The notes: generated from the letters alone by a model not told the origin. A stretch of 59,015 bases of DNA from Lachnospiraceae bacterium (GCA_024403415.1 JAKSRY010000014.1:1-59015); one strand, 5' to 3'; positions 33,362 through 43,534 are shown, counted from the stretch's first letter. Program-made: numbers and translations.

Positions 33362-35743
33362 CTACAAATATGCCTCTAACATTTTCTCTTCGATTCTCAG
33401 CATTACTTTCGTATAATATTTCAAATCTGCATCTGACATATTATCTGTTTTATATTTATCTGCCTTTTTTTCAAATTCTTCCAACTCTTCAAGCATTTTC
33501 ATATAATCTGCTGCCATACTTAATATATTGTCAGAATTGCTAATATATTTTTTCATAAACTCTACATAATCATCCATAAATTTTTCATAACTATCCAAGA
33601 AATCTTTAAGCTCCTTGCTTACACCATCTTTATCCAATTCAGAAGAATTATTATTCTTAGTTGTGGATTCATCGCCACTATTACCTGACTCCAAAATTTC
33701 AGCAGATTCCAAAATAGAATTATAACCATCTTCGTTACTATAATTACTATTTTTGCTTTCATCAAAAGAAATAACAATAAGTCTGTTACTATTATCATTA
33801 TTAATCAAGGTTACTTTTCCTGAAAAACTCATTCCCGAAAGTTGTCCAAAGTTTTTATTATAATATCCATCAGTATTAAATGTTATAGACTTCTTTCCTC
33901 CATATTCTTTTTCTTTAGGATTTGAAAGGCTGTAATTTTTGTAAAAACCTGCCACATATTCTTTTACAATTTTTTCTGCATTATCACTATTAAATTGATC
34001 TTTTGAAAAGTCCACATCTATACTAAGCATTAGGATACCACTGACATACAAATCATCTGCATTGGTATCAATACAAAGCGCTAATTCTGGTGTATTGTTT
34101 TGGGACAAATCCTGGTTATTTCTATAATTTGATGGAATAATAAATGACATGCCTCCTACTCTTGCCTTAAAAGATCCATCGTCATTCACTTCAAGATCAT
34201 TATCATACGCCGATATTTTCTTACTTATATATTCCTCAGGGCTCATTGCAGTTCGCTTGAATTTCGTTGAAGACCAATTAGCGCTATCAGAAACAAATTT
34301 CAATTCAGATATATCTTCACCGCTGACTTCTGCCTTAATAGTACAATGCAGTCTCGGCAAATAAAAGCTCACTTCACCATTCTCATATTTCCATGGTTCT
34401 TCCGAATTAAAAAATTCGGGATTATAATAATAATATGCTAGTCCGTTGTTACACAATACTATCGTTTCTGACTCACTCGTTGTATAAACTCCTGCAAAAG
34501 GGTATTCCTCATCAGGTGCAGATTCAATTACTTCATCTGTATTATTTTCATCAAAAGCTGTCTCTTCTGCAACATTTTCCTCTTCTATTTTATTTAACGA
34601 AATGACCATAATATCATTTTCTTCCATGTTTATAGAAATACTATATCCAGCTTCATGTTCTGCATAGAAATAATTATCATGTTTAGAATAATTAACGTCA
34701 AAACCTCTTTTTTCGCATTCTGAAATATACTCTTTGTAATCTTCTCCAGAAGTCTTTGCTATTTTCGCATAGATATGGCTAGTGCTTTCACTATCTATTT
34801 CTCCAAAGTTTGACCTTGGTTTGGGAACCATTTTGCCGATTTCCGTATTAGGCCATACATATTCACTATTCGATATTGATTTATAGACATGTATATTTGC
34901 TTTTTCGCCAATACTGTAGAAACTGATTTCTACCTTTACACCATCCGCATTAAAAGCTTTATAATCAGTATCTCCTTCTTTAGCAGCCACTATAAATCCT
35001 GCATTTTTGCACATATCAACATATTCCACAAAGTCATCCTTGTCCACTTCATCCATATCTGCTCTAAACATATCCTCTGAATTATATCCAATGGATCCAT
35101 ATTTCATATTAGGTGTTGGTACTTCACTTGCAAGACCACTGGTCGGCCAATTAATCTTTTCAAGCTTTTTAGGCGAACATGATCCCGTTCCAAAAATAAA
35201 CAAAAGGATCATACCAATTCCGGCAACTGCCAAAATCACATGCAAATACTTTATCTTTTCGGGAATAATCTGCATTCCCATCAACCAGGAGGCCGCAAAC
35301 AATGCTGCCATAATCAACGCAGTCATAGCCGACAATATGTGATTCGTTGAAAATCCAAAAATGGTTAAACCCACAGCAATAAAGAAACATATTCCGGTAA
35401 ACTTGGCAAATTTACTTTTTTTATATGCTTCTCGCATTTCTTTTTCTTCACGACGTTTTTCCTTATCAGTCTCATTTTTCATTCTGGCAAGTTCAACATC
35501 CTTAAAAGCTTCGCTTTTTATTCTTTGAATTGCAACTGAATCACTGTCAAGTATCAGTTCCCTTGATCCACAATATGGACAAATTAAATTTTGTTTTCCT
35601 TCTTCGCTCTCAAGCTGACCATTGCATATAGAGCATTTCAATACAATTCTCTTAACGGGTTCTTCTACTTCAAGTTTTGTACCGCATTCAAGGCAAAATT
35701 TACCATTATCAGGCATTTCGGCTCCACATTTAACACATTTCAT
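33362..35743 (-). CDS. Large double zinc-ribbon membrane protein
   Basis: A 793-residue protein starting at ATG 35743 (GGAGG 10 bases upstream). Order of parts: zinc ribbon 1 (CVKCG...CLECG); ribbon 2 (CSICN...CPYCG); a charged helix; three membrane segments (about 115-195); two copies of a module beginning WPTSGLASEVPTPN and WPNTEIGKMVPKPR; an acidic linker; the VYTTSESETIVLCNNGLAYYYY domain shared with the 31262-32521 protein; and a C-terminal helical domain with FLDSYEKFMDDYVEFMKKY, which I recall from a Lachnospiraceae DUF family (DUF6591, not certain). It has its own promoter region and terminator. It may be a surface sensor or scaffold. Function unknown. Confidence 0.8.
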   Translation of the reverse strand: MKCVKCGAEMPDNGKFCLECGTKLEVEEPVKRIVLKCSICNGQLESEEGKQNLICPYCGSRELILDSDSVAIQRIKSEAFKDVELARMKNETDKEKRREEKEMREAYKKSKFAKFTGICFFIAVGLTIFGFSTNHILSAMTALIMAALFAASWLMGMQIIPEKIKYLHVILAVAGIGMILLFIFGTGSCSPKKLEKINWPTSGLASEVPTPNMKYGSIGYNSEDMFRADMDEVDKDDFVEYVDMCKNAGFIVAAKEGDTDYKAFNADGVKVEISFYSIGEKANIHVYKSISNSEYVWPNTEIGKMVPKPRSNFGEIDSESTSHIYAKIAKTSGEDYKEYISECEKRGFDVNYSKHDNYFYAEHEAGYSISINMEENDIMVISLNKIEEENVAEETAFDENNTDEVIESAPDEEYPFAGVYTTSESETIVLCNNGLAYYYYNPEFFNSEEPWKYENGEVSFYLPRLHCTIKAEVSGEDISELKFVSDSANWSSTKFKRTAMSPEEYISKKISAYDNDLEVNDDGSFKARVGGMSFIIPSNYRNNQDLSQNNTPELALCIDTNADDLYVSGILMLSIDVDFSKDQFNSDNAEKIVKEYVAGFYKNYSLSNPKEKEYGGKKSITFNTDGYYNKNFGQLSGMSFSGKVTLINNDNSNRLIVISFDESKNSNYSNEDGYNSILESAEILESGNSGDESTTKNNNSSELDKDGVSKELKDFLDSYEKFMDDYVEFMKKYISNSDNILSMAADYMKMLEELEEFEKKADKYKTDNMSDADLKYYTKVMLRIEEKMLEAYL

Positions 35744-35788
35744 CAATCATAAACCTCCTCATTTACATAGTCTTCCAAGACATAGAAA

Positions 35789-35827
35789 AAGTTCGTTGCA
35801 AGCAGTAATCTCCTTAACAACGAACTT
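35789..35827 (-). terminator. Terminator of the GH43 gene
   Basis: A 10-bp stem (AAGTTCGTTG, 35789-35798, with CAACGAACTT, 35818-35827) is followed on the minus strand by TTTTTC. It is 85 bases past the GH43 stop. Confidence 0.8.
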
Positions 35828-35851
35828 ATTATATCAATGAGTAAAATGTTT

Positions 35852-35877
35852 TGCTCCCACTGTAATGGTGGGAATTT
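35852..35877. repeat. Short hairpin repeat, copy 2
   Basis: Same orientation and 23 of 26 bases identical to 31225-31250. The stem TCCCAC/GTGGGA is kept; the inner changes convert C-G pairs to G-T wobbles. It lies between the GH43 stop and its terminator. Confidence 0.85.
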
Positions 35878-35911
35878 TGCACTATCAGTCATAATGGACA
35901 TCTATTAATCA

Positions 35912-37249
35912 TTACCTAAATTTTTCTCTAAGCCTCATTATCTCTTCCTTTGTAATCCTCATAATTGTTCCATGACGCTTTTTGAGCTTATCAAATGAAT
36001 ATTCTTCCCTGGAAAGAACTTTCCATGAAGCTTTTGAATTATCAGCATCTTCAAAATTTGTTGTTTTAAGTGGAAGATATCCTAAATCTGCCTGAAAACG
36101 ATCCATCATAATTCCATACTCAGGAACATCGGGATTCGACCAGTCTTTTTTGTTATACTGGAACAATTCAGGGCCTTCAAGATCTCCATTATCCATTCCC
36201 TTAATTCCAAGTTCGGATATATCAAGTCCCAGCTCATCAAGATCAAGAACCTTAACCCAGCTTGAAGGATCAAGAAGATTTTTCGTCTTCAGTATTCGAA
36301 TTCCTCCATTTGCTTCCGCATTATCTCCGTCTTTAGAGGCACTGTAATAGGTATCACCAACTTTAAGAACTGTTGTATCTATAATCTCACGAATCTTTCC
36401 GTCAGGATCTGACTGATTATCGATAAATATTTTAGTATCTGAAAAATGAACAAAATCACGTGTTGCCACATAGTATATTGCATTAGGTTTTGCCTTCATT
36501 CTTGTTTTAGGATCCATAATACTGGATGCAAAGAAAATAATATATTCACCTGTTTCATCATAGTAAACCATCTCCGGAGCCCAAGCCATTCCTGCATTGG
36601 CAGGTGCCACAGGCAGAAGTTTCGGTTGTCCCCAACTGATAAGATCCTCTGATTCCCACAGAACAAGGTTACTGCTTCCTGTAGTGCTGGCATCATAATA
36701 TCCCTGCTCATTCTTAAACCAGCCACCTCGATTATATATACTCAAGTCTGTTGCTATAAGAAAGAATCTGTCTCCTTCCTTTGAACGACAAATATATGGA
36801 TCTCTGACTCCCTTTTCCCCTATAGTGCTTACCAGCACAGGCTTATACTGATTAAGATCCTTAAAATTAAGCCCATCGTCACTTACGGAAAAGTAGATCT
36901 GTTCCTGTTCTGCTTCCTGCTCTCCAATGAAGTGCCCAAACAGATATCCTTCATAATCCGCTTCAGAAATCTTTTTAGGAGCAGCTTTTACTGTAACTGC
37001 AATTTCCTTTTCACAAATATATTCGTTATTGTCTGCATTATACAGTTTTGCGGTAAGTATGACGTCTTCATCCTCCTGACCTCTGTTTACAACACCGGCC
37101 TTAAGAAGTCCTGAATCAGTATCCGTTATTTTATTTTTATTGCTGCTTATCCATTTTATGTTAACTGATTCTATTTTATCAATTAATGTAATATTTCCTC
37201 TGATATTGTCGTTATTAGGGATATAAATATTTTCAAGTATATCTTTCAT
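35912..37249 (-). CDS. GH43-family glycosidase, intracellular
   Basis: A 445-residue protein. The first 105 residues look like an Ig-like beta sandwich (IPNNDNIRGNITLIDKIESV, NRGQEDEDVILTAKLYN). A five-bladed beta-propeller hydrolase domain follows, with GVRDPYICR (general-base Asp), GMAWAPEMVYY, and NGDLEGPELFQY (acid Glu). This order is that of GH43 xylosidases and arabinofuranosidases. No signal peptide is present, so it probably acts on imported oligosaccharides. Start ATG 37249 has GGAG 8 bases upstream; the longer ORF start at 37303 has none. Three GGTTTACATAA-type repeats lie just upstream. Confidence 0.85.
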   Translation of the reverse strand: MKDILENIYIPNNDNIRGNITLIDKIESVNIKWISSNKNKITDTDSGLLKAGVVNRGQEDEDVILTAKLYNADNNEYICEKEIAVTVKAAPKKISEADYEGYLFGHFIGEQEAEQEQIYFSVSDDGLNFKDLNQYKPVLVSTIGEKGVRDPYICRSKEGDRFFLIATDLSIYNRGGWFKNEQGYYDASTTGSSNLVLWESEDLISWGQPKLLPVAPANAGMAWAPEMVYYDETGEYIIFFASSIMDPKTRMKAKPNAIYYVATRDFVHFSDTKIFIDNQSDPDGKIREIIDTTVLKVGDTYYSASKDGDNAEANGGIRILKTKNLLDPSSWVKVLDLDELGLDISELGIKGMDNGDLEGPELFQYNKKDWSNPDVPEYGIMMDRFQADLGYLPLKTTNFEDADNSKASWKVLSREEYSFDKLKKRHGTIMRITKEEIMRLREKFR

Positions 37250-37286
37250 TTCGCCTTCTCCTTTATATATTAACTCTGAGCACACT

Positions 37287-37398
37287 GGTTGACATAATTT
37301 CACTTTACCAAACCTTTTCAGGCTATCTCATGACCATCTGGTTTTTGCGGTTTACATAATTCATCTTTAGTCCAGTTGATCGATATCGGTTTACATAA
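37287..37398. repeat. Three GGTTTACATAA-type direct repeats upstream of the GH43 gene
   Basis: GGTTGACATAA (37287-37297), GGTTTACATAA (37349-37359) and GGTTTACATAA (37388-37398) are all in the same orientation. They fill the 40-150 bases before the GH43 start. The same 11-mer occurs elsewhere in intergenic DNA (22019, 41146 and 56013, reverse complement). They may be operator sites or the end of a decayed insertion element. Confidence 0.7.
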
Positions 37399-37469
37399 CA
37401 TTTTCATTGATAAACCGCTTCGTATCCATCACTATTAATTATACCATACTATTTTATTCCTTTGGTGCT

Positions 37470-37512
37470 TAAACATAGATACAACACGCTTTGCGAGTAG
37501 CATCTATGTTTA
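37470..37512. other. Long imperfect hairpin in the GH43-paaK gap
   Basis: A perfect 11-bp outer stem (TAAACATAGAT, 37470-37480, with ATCTATGTTTA, 37502-37512) encloses an inner CGC/GCG stem around 37487-37493. It has no T run on either side. It lies in a 441-base gap (37250-37690) otherwise holding the direct repeats and the paaK terminator. The flank at 37513-37570 is less AT-rich than other spacers and contains TGCATGCA. This may be a structured RNA or a mobile-element relic. Confidence 0.65.
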
Positions 37513-37576
37513 GCGGTCGTCAAATCTCCTTGCATGCAAGCATACAGTCGATTTTCCTCATCGCCATGACAAATAA

Positions 37577-37602
37577 AGGTGGCACACAACTGTATGCCAC
37601 CT
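37577..37602 (-). terminator. Terminator of the CoA-ligase gene
   Basis: AGGTGGCA (37577-37584) pairs with TGCCACCT (37595-37602), followed on the minus strand by TTATTTG. It lies 88 bases past the stop of the 37691-38998 gene. Confidence 0.8.
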
Positions 37603-37690
37603 AAATAGTAAATATTTGTAATCAGCCTATCTTAATAATTGCATTAATCCGGTTAATCCAACTACTATATCGCTAATATTACCTGTCATT

Positions 37691-38998
37691 TTATCCCTGA
37701 TAGAGATTTCTCTTATCGATAACTCTGACAGCCTTTCCTTCACTTCTTGCTATTGACTTAGGCTCAACAAGCTTAACATCAACAAAGATACCAAGCATTG
37801 CTTTAAGGCCTGCTACAAGCTGCTTCTCTCTTGCCTTAATCTGTTCAGCCGTTTCCTCTGTCATTGCAGGAGATAACTCAACCTGAAGTTCGATATTATC
37901 ACTGTTATTTGCACGAGTAACAATAATCTGGTAGTTTGGATCGTATCCCTGATTAAGCATAACCGTTTCAATCTGTGAAGGGAATACATTAACACCCTTA
38001 ACAATTAACATATCATCACTTCTACCAAGAGGCTTAGTCATCTTAACATGAGTTCTTCCGCAAGAACATTTCTTATGATTAAGAATACAGATATCTCTTG
38101 TACGATAACGAATAAGAGGAAATGCTTCCTTTGTAATACTTGTAAATACAAGCTCACCCTTTTCACCATCAGGAAGAACTTCACCTGTTTTAGGATTAAT
38201 AACTTCTGCAATAAAATGATCTTCATTTACATGCATTCCTGTCTGTTCTTCACATTCAAAAGAAACACCGGGACCTGAAATTTCTGTAAGACCATAAATG
38301 TCATAAGCCTTAATTCCCAACTTATTTTCGATATCATGACGCATCTCTTCTGTCCATGCTTCTGCACCAAAAATACCGGCTTTTAACTTAATCTGATCCT
38401 GAACACCACGCTCGATAATTGATTCAGCAAGATATGCTGCATAAGAAGGGGTACAGCAGATAATTGTTGATCCCAAATCTGTCATAAACTGAATCTGACG
38501 TTCTGTATTACCTGAAGACATTGGTAATGTAAGTGAACCAACCTTATGTGATCCTCCATTTAATCCGGGACCGCCTGTAAACAATCCGTAACCATAACTT
38601 ACATGTACTACATCTTCCTTAGTACCACCTGCAGCCACAATTGCTCTGGCACAACATTCATCCCAAAGATCAATATCATGCTGAGTATAGAACGCAACTA
38701 CTCTTCTTCCTGTTGTTCCACTTGTTGACTGGATACGAACGCAGTCTGCAAGAGGCATTGCAAGAAGTCCATATGGATATTCGTCTCTTAAATCATCCTT
38801 TGTTGTGAAAGGAAGTTTCTTAAGATCATCAATTGTCTTAATATCCTCAGGCTTAATCCCCATTTCATCCATACGATCTCTGTACATTTTTACATTATCG
38901 TATACATGCTTAATCTGTTTTGACAGTCTCTCGTTCTGCCATTCGGTAATCTGTTCACGAGACGCTGTCTCGATTTCAGGTTGAAAATAATTTCCCAT
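37691..38998 (-). CDS. paaK: Phenylacetate-CoA ligase family protein
   Basis: A 435-residue adenylate-forming ligase. The AMP/ATP loop is QSTSGTTGRRVVAFYT, followed by YGYGLFTGGPGLNGG, the YDIYGLTEISGPG motif and YRTRDICIL; a C-terminal ligase domain with GRSDDMLIVKGVNVFPSQIE follows. It activates an aryl or short acid to the CoA ester with ATP. In gut clostridia such genes are often beside indolepyruvate oxidoreductase genes and probably handle aryl-acetates from amino acids, but those neighbours are absent here. GGGGG precedes the ATG. The gene is monocistronic with its own terminator. Confidence 0.92.
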   Translation of the reverse strand: MGNYFQPEIETASREQITEWQNERLSKQIKHVYDNVKMYRDRMDEMGIKPEDIKTIDDLKKLPFTTKDDLRDEYPYGLLAMPLADCVRIQSTSGTTGRRVVAFYTQHDIDLWDECCARAIVAAGGTKEDVVHVSYGYGLFTGGPGLNGGSHKVGSLTLPMSSGNTERQIQFMTDLGSTIICCTPSYAAYLAESIIERGVQDQIKLKAGIFGAEAWTEEMRHDIENKLGIKAYDIYGLTEISGPGVSFECEEQTGMHVNEDHFIAEVINPKTGEVLPDGEKGELVFTSITKEAFPLIRYRTRDICILNHKKCSCGRTHVKMTKPLGRSDDMLIVKGVNVFPSQIETVMLNQGYDPNYQIIVTRANNSDNIELQVELSPAMTEETAEQIKAREKQLVAGLKAMLGIFVDVKLVEPKSIARSEGKAVRVIDKRNLYQG

Positions 38999-39065
38999 TG
39001 CTAACCCCCGTAAAATTAAATAATCTAATATAAATTAAAGCATAGATATGCCTAATTATCAACAC

Positions 39066-39098
39066 AAAGCCTCCACATATAATCAATGCGAAGGCTTT
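39066..39098 (-). terminator. Probable terminator of the first chemoreceptor gene
   Basis: AAAGCCT (39066-39072) pairs with AGGCTTT (39092-39098) with a 19-base interior, followed on the minus strand by GTGTTGATAATT. It lies 29 bases past the chemoreceptor stop. The long loop and weak T run make it only probable. Confidence 0.55.
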
Positions 39099-39126
39099 AG
39101 GTCAACCGCCGTTTCACCGACAGTAA

Positions 39127-40599
39127 TTATATAAATGATTTTAGATTTTCTACTTCTGCAATTAACGCATCCATCTGATTTGAGAACTTATTAAGAAGCG
39201 TCATATTCTTAGAGCTCAACTCACTTGCTTCATGTGTACTAGCATTTACTTCTTCTGAAGCAGCTGAAATTGTATTTACATTATCAACAATCATTCCATT
39301 GGTGTCACGAAGAACATTGATTCTTTCGCTTACATCATTAATTTCATTTGAAAGATCTTCAATCTTCCTGGTGATTTCATCAAATTTAGCTGATGCAAGT
39401 TTTGCACATTCGTTTTCTTTATTTGATAATTCAACCGTGGCAGAAACAATTTCCCCAACCTGATTTGCATTATCAGCAAGTTCATTAATTAACAATGTAA
39501 TGTTTTCTGTTTCACGTCTTGTCTGTTCAGCAAGGTTTCGTATTTCATCGGCAACAACTGCGAAACCTCTTCCTGATTCACCCGCTCTTGCTGCTTCAAT
39601 TGAAGCATTAAGTGCAAGAAGATTTGTCTGACTTGAAATGCCTAAGATAATACTTGTAATATCATGTACAGATGCTGTCTTTTCACTCAATTGAGATGCC
39701 GCCTCCTGCATTCTTGCACTTTCGCTGATTGAAATATCAACCTGACTGAACAATTCTGAAATAGCCTTCGTTCCTTCACTAAGTGCAACCTTGGTCTCTT
39801 TTGTTATATCTACAATCTTTGAAGCACTTTCATGTGTATTGTCGATAATATCCTGTATATCATTAGTCTGGTGTGTCTGGTTCATAATGGCATCCGCTGT
39901 ATCAGACATTCCACTCGAGATATCCATCATGGTGTTATTTACCTGACTTGTAGATTCAATAACTTCTCCAAGAGACTCTGCCATTGATGATGTATAATCT
40001 GCTACGCCACCTGCAACTTCAATAATCTTATCTGCAACAAGCTTATTCTTATCAGAAGCTGCTGAAACTTCTCCAACCGATTCTGCAAAGAACTGCTTGA
40101 GCAAATTCTGTCCTCTAAATACTACAACTACAACAAGAATAGTTATAATAACTTCAATCATAACGCTTTCAATCACAGCATCAATTACCAGTGCGTCTTT
40201 AATTGTAAGAATAACCCTTATTACGTTAGCAACCGCAAATGCAATGGTTGGTACAATAATAGCATTCTTATCAAGTGTAAAAATAAACACAATAAGTAAC
40301 GGTATCATATAAGGGAATGCGGCACCACTTGCGCCCAAAATCAACATGGCAAAATATGGCACAGCGAATGCAATCCCCACAACAATAGGATATATGCCAT
40401 TATTTCTATTCATTATAAAACATATAAGCGAAACCAAAAAACCAACAATAAGCAGCGATAGCGGAACTATACTGTCAATAGGCTTTAGATCCGCTGCCAT
40501 TGCCAACTGTGAAACAAGTCCAATTGTACAAAACAAAGTTGTTATAACGTGGACAATAAAAATGAGCACGTTAGTTCTTAATAAATGTTTTTCTTTCAT
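39127..40599 (-). CDS. Methyl-accepting chemotaxis protein with multi-pass N-terminus
   Basis: A 490-residue receptor. The first 180 residues form about six membrane segments without an extracellular ligand domain, so it may sense membrane or cytoplasmic conditions. The rest is a cytoplasmic coiled coil with the highly conserved tip [39 protein letters not shown] and the usual methylation helices. It controls the CheA kinase and thus flagellar rotation. No che genes are nearby. It is between the ligase gene and a thioesterase gene, all on the minus strand with separate signals. Confidence 0.93.
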   Translation of the reverse strand: MKEKHLLRTNVLIFIVHVITTLFCTIGLVSQLAMAADLKPIDSIVPLSLLIVGFLVSLICFIMNRNNGIYPIVVGIAFAVPYFAMLILGASGAAFPYMIPLLIVFIFTLDKNAIIVPTIAFAVANVIRVILTIKDALVIDAVIESVMIEVIITILVVVVVFRGQNLLKQFFAESVGEVSAASDKNKLVADKIIEVAGGVADYTSSMAESLGEVIESTSQVNNTMMDISSGMSDTADAIMNQTHQTNDIQDIIDNTHESASKIVDITKETKVALSEGTKAISELFSQVDISISESARMQEAASQLSEKTASVHDITSIILGISSQTNLLALNASIEAARAGESGRGFAVVADEIRNLAEQTRRETENITLLINELADNANQVGEIVSATVELSNKENECAKLASAKFDEITRKIEDLSNEINDVSERINVLRDTNGMIVDNVNTISAASEEVNASTHEASELSSKNMTLLNKFSNQMDALIAEVENLKSFI

Positions 40600-40705
40600 A
40601 ACTAAAACACCCCTTTTTAATTTTTATTAAAAACATATATTCAACAATATCTTGCCGCTTATTCTAGAATATTAGTAAACATATGCCTTTTAATCTATAG
40701 TATCT

Positions 40706-41122
40706 TTATAACTGTGATGGACAATTATCGATAATAGCCTTATAGAAATCAGGATACTGCCTTTCAATCCTTATAGGCCTTCCATTTTCATCCATGAAAC
40801 AGTGGACTGACTTGGCTGTAGCAACCACCTTGCCGGCATCATTTGTCATTTCATACTTAAGGATGAGTTTAACACCCTTAAACTCCTCTACAGTTACATC
40901 AATAAAAACTTCATCTTCAAAATAAGTACTTAATTTATACTGACATTCAACATTTACTACAGGTGAAATAATTCCAAGACTTTCAAGCTTTGAAAAATCC
41001 CAACCAATATTCTTAAGGAAAGCCACACGTGCCTCTTCCATCCATCTGATATAGTTGGAATGGTGTGTTACTCCCATCTTATCTGTCTCATAATATTGCA
41101 CCAGATGCTTATATTTTTCCAT
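40706..41122 (-). CDS. Acyl-CoA thioesterase (YbgC/4HBT family)
   Basis: A 138-residue hotdog-fold protein. The family signature is YYETDKMGVTHHSNYIRWMEEARV, with the catalytic acid and the following loop in place. It hydrolyses acyl-CoA or aryl-CoA esters. Its nearness to the CoA-ligase gene might link the two, but a chemoreceptor gene lies between them. GGAG is 10 bases from the ATG, and a GGTTTACATAA motif (reverse complement) is at 41146-41156, 24 bases upstream. Confidence 0.88.
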   Translation of the reverse strand: MEKYKHLVQYYETDKMGVTHHSNYIRWMEEARVAFLKNIGWDFSKLESLGIISPVVNVECQYKLSTYFEDEVFIDVTVEEFKGVKLILKYEMTNDAGKVVATAKSVHCFMDENGRPIRIERQYPDFYKAIIDNCPSQL

Positions 41123-41156
41123 GCAGTAAATTCTCCTATCAGCTATTATGTAAACC

Positions 41157-41423
41157 TCATGTCAAAACTTTCATATATGTAATAAACATAAAAGAGTCAG
41201 ATATCTTATATTGTTGGTATCATATCAATTAAATATTCTCTTCACATTATCCTACAATATTATAATCCTAATTTATTCGAATTTGTATATTCAATTACGT
41301 ATTTTTCTGACTTTTTAATTTATGTACTGGTTTCTTCGAAAAATCGCTACTACATAGTCCAAAACTTACTCTCAATACCCTCCGTATATCATTTCAATTT
41401 CACTTTGCCATCACATATAACAA
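41157..41423. other. Intergenic DNA without recognisable content
   Basis: This part of the 360-base gap between the thioesterase and second chemoreceptor genes is AT-rich. It presumably holds the thioesterase promoter. I found no convincing -35/-10 pair, small ORF with a ribosome binding site, or RNA structure. Confidence 0.5.
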
Positions 41424-41456
41424 AAGCCCTGTTCCGGCATCACCGAAACAGGGCTT
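41424..41456 (-). terminator. Terminator of the second chemoreceptor gene
   Basis: AAGCCCTGTT (41424-41433) pairs with AACAGGGCTT (41447-41456), extended inward by CGG/CCG after one mismatch; the minus-strand continuation is TTGTTATATG. It is 27 bases past the gene stop. Confidence 0.85.
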
Positions 41457-41482
41457 AATTCTACTATTTTGTTAAATTAATA

Positions 41483-43534
41483 TTACAGTTTGAAGAATTC
41501 AATTGCAGTGCTCATGTTTTCATTAATAGCACGCATTTCTTCTGTTGAAGCCTGTGTATCTGTACAAGCATCTCTAACTGTCTGACATGAAGCAGCAACT
41601 TCTTCTGATGTTGCACCAAGTTCTTCGGCAATTGCTCCCAAATCTGTTGTAACATTAGTCATTTCAGACTTGATACTGTCAAGTCCAACTGCCATCTTCT
41701 TGATAATCTCGATTTCATCAATTGATGAATCAACCTGATCAGAAAGAACTGTGAACTTGTTCTGAGCATTTTCAATATCAGCCTGTTCTTTATTAATAAC
41801 TTCATATACTCTGCTAGAGATATTAACTGTCTTTTCAGACAATGCAACTACATTAGAAATAATCTGCTTAATTTCCTTAGCTGAATCTGCAGAAGAATCT
41901 GCAAGTGATCTGATTTCATCAGCAACTACTGCAAATCCTGCACCGGCTTCTCCTGCACGAGCAGCCTCAATTGAAGCATTAAGTGAAAGGAGGTTAGTCT
42001 GTGAAGCAATAGTTTCAATTGCCTGTACTGCACGTTCGATTTCTTCGATAGCGGAATTGGTTTCTGCAATGATATCAGCGATATTCTTAACAGCTTCAAC
42101 TGATTCATTAGCACCTGCATATACTGACTTCATACAATCTGTAGCTTCATCATTAACGCTTCTGATTGTAAGTGAAGCATCATACAACCTTGAAACATTA
42201 TCATTAAGTGTATCGATATTCATACCAAGTTCTGCAGCCTTTTCAGCCATTGTCTGAGCATTTTCAGCAACTGTCTGGGATGTTGCAGCAACTTCGTTGA
42301 TTGCGTGATTAATCTGAATTACAGATTCAACATTATCAGCGGTCATTCCATCAACGCTTACGATAGCTGAGCTTAAGATACCTGCCGATTCTTTAACATT
42401 AGACATTGATGAATTAAGTGCATTTTTTAATTCACCAAAAGCACTGATAACGCTTGCTGTTTCCTTAATATTAGATTTTGTATTACACTCAACGGTAACA
42501 TCACCTGTACTTAATTTCTCTGTAGCCTGAGCAACAACAGTTAATGGATTAGCAACAATTCTTGCAACTGCTATAGCAATTCCTACGAAGATAAGCACGC
42601 AGACAACAGCAATAATAATAGTCATCCATGTTACTTCCGAAACTGCTGAAAGCGCATCAGATTCATCTGCTGTGAGAACTGCGATGTAATGCTCATTTGC
42701 ACCAACATAATATGCAGCATATTTTGTTACTCCGTTGTATAGATATTCAACGCATTCAGATTCTGGATGTTCGCCATTTGCCATTTTTGAGACAAGACCT
42801 TTAACAACTTCGTTTTCTACAGGTTCACCAACCTTTTCCGGTTTTGGATGGTGAAGCATGATTCCGTCTTTATCAACAAAGTAAACATATGCTGTATCCA
42901 ATCCCAATCCTGAAACATCAGAAACCTTAGAAGCAACAGGTCCTACGAATGTACCGGCACCAATATATCCCAAGGGCTTACCATCAACAATAATAGGAGC
43001 ATACATTGACATAATCAGTTCGCCGGATGCAGGAGAAGTAATAATTCCTGTGTTATAAACGCCATCTCCGTTAGCAGCTTCCAACATAGCATCCTGTAAC
43101 TGCTGAAGTCTTTCACCTTCTCTCATTACTACACCAACTACAGGAGGTGCATTATGAGTCAGAACCTTTGAATTCCAGTCTGCAAGGTAAATACCTTCCC
43201 ATCCATCAAGATGTGAATAAAAATCCTGTGTATAAGCCTCTGCCTTAGCCTGAATATCAGCATTTCCGGGATTAGCCAATGCTTCTTTTATGATAGGTGC
43301 CTCAGCAAAGGTCTTCATTGTTTCCTTTGCTTTTTCTGTTGAATAGTCGAAGTTTTCACCCGCCATCTCAACAAGTGACAACAATGAATTATGTGTTGTT
43401 GTTTTTAATTCCTTACTGCTTGTGTTAATGAGCACTAACCCAAGAATAACTGCTGTAAATATAAGCGGAATAACAGCAAACATAATCAGGGTAAGCTTCA
43501 TTGAAAGCTTAGATTTGATTTTTTTAGTTTCCAT
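41483..43534 (-). CDS. Methyl-accepting chemotaxis protein with dCache sensor domain
   Basis: A 683-residue receptor of classic topology: membrane segment about 12-34, an extracellular double-Cache domain (about 37-290, with the second motif [14 protein letters not shown]), membrane segment about 300-322, HAMP, and a signalling coiled coil with [38 protein letters not shown]. dCache domains bind amino acids, amines or other small metabolites; the ligand is not predictable here. GGAG is 10 bases from the ATG. It is monocistronic with a strong terminator. Confidence 0.95.
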   Translation of the reverse strand: METKKIKSKLSMKLTLIMFAVIPLIFTAVILGLVLINTSSKELKTTTHNSLLSLVEMAGENFDYSTEKAKETMKTFAEAPIIKEALANPGNADIQAKAEAYTQDFYSHLDGWEGIYLADWNSKVLTHNAPPVVGVVMREGERLQQLQDAMLEAANGDGVYNTGIITSPASGELIMSMYAPIIVDGKPLGYIGAGTFVGPVASKVSDVSGLGLDTAYVYFVDKDGIMLHHPKPEKVGEPVENEVVKGLVSKMANGEHPESECVEYLYNGVTKYAAYYVGANEHYIAVLTADESDALSAVSEVTWMTIIIAVVCVLIFVGIAIAVARIVANPLTVVAQATEKLSTGDVTVECNTKSNIKETASVISAFGELKNALNSSMSNVKESAGILSSAIVSVDGMTADNVESVIQINHAINEVAATSQTVAENAQTMAEKAAELGMNIDTLNDNVSRLYDASLTIRSVNDEATDCMKSVYAGANESVEAVKNIADIIAETNSAIEEIERAVQAIETIASQTNLLSLNASIEAARAGEAGAGFAVVADEIRSLADSSADSAKEIKQIISNVVALSEKTVNISSRVYEVINKEQADIENAQNKFTVLSDQVDSSIDEIEIIKKMAVGLDSIKSEMTNVTTDLGAIAEELGATSEEVAASCQTVRDACTDTQASTEEMRAINENMSTAIEFFKL

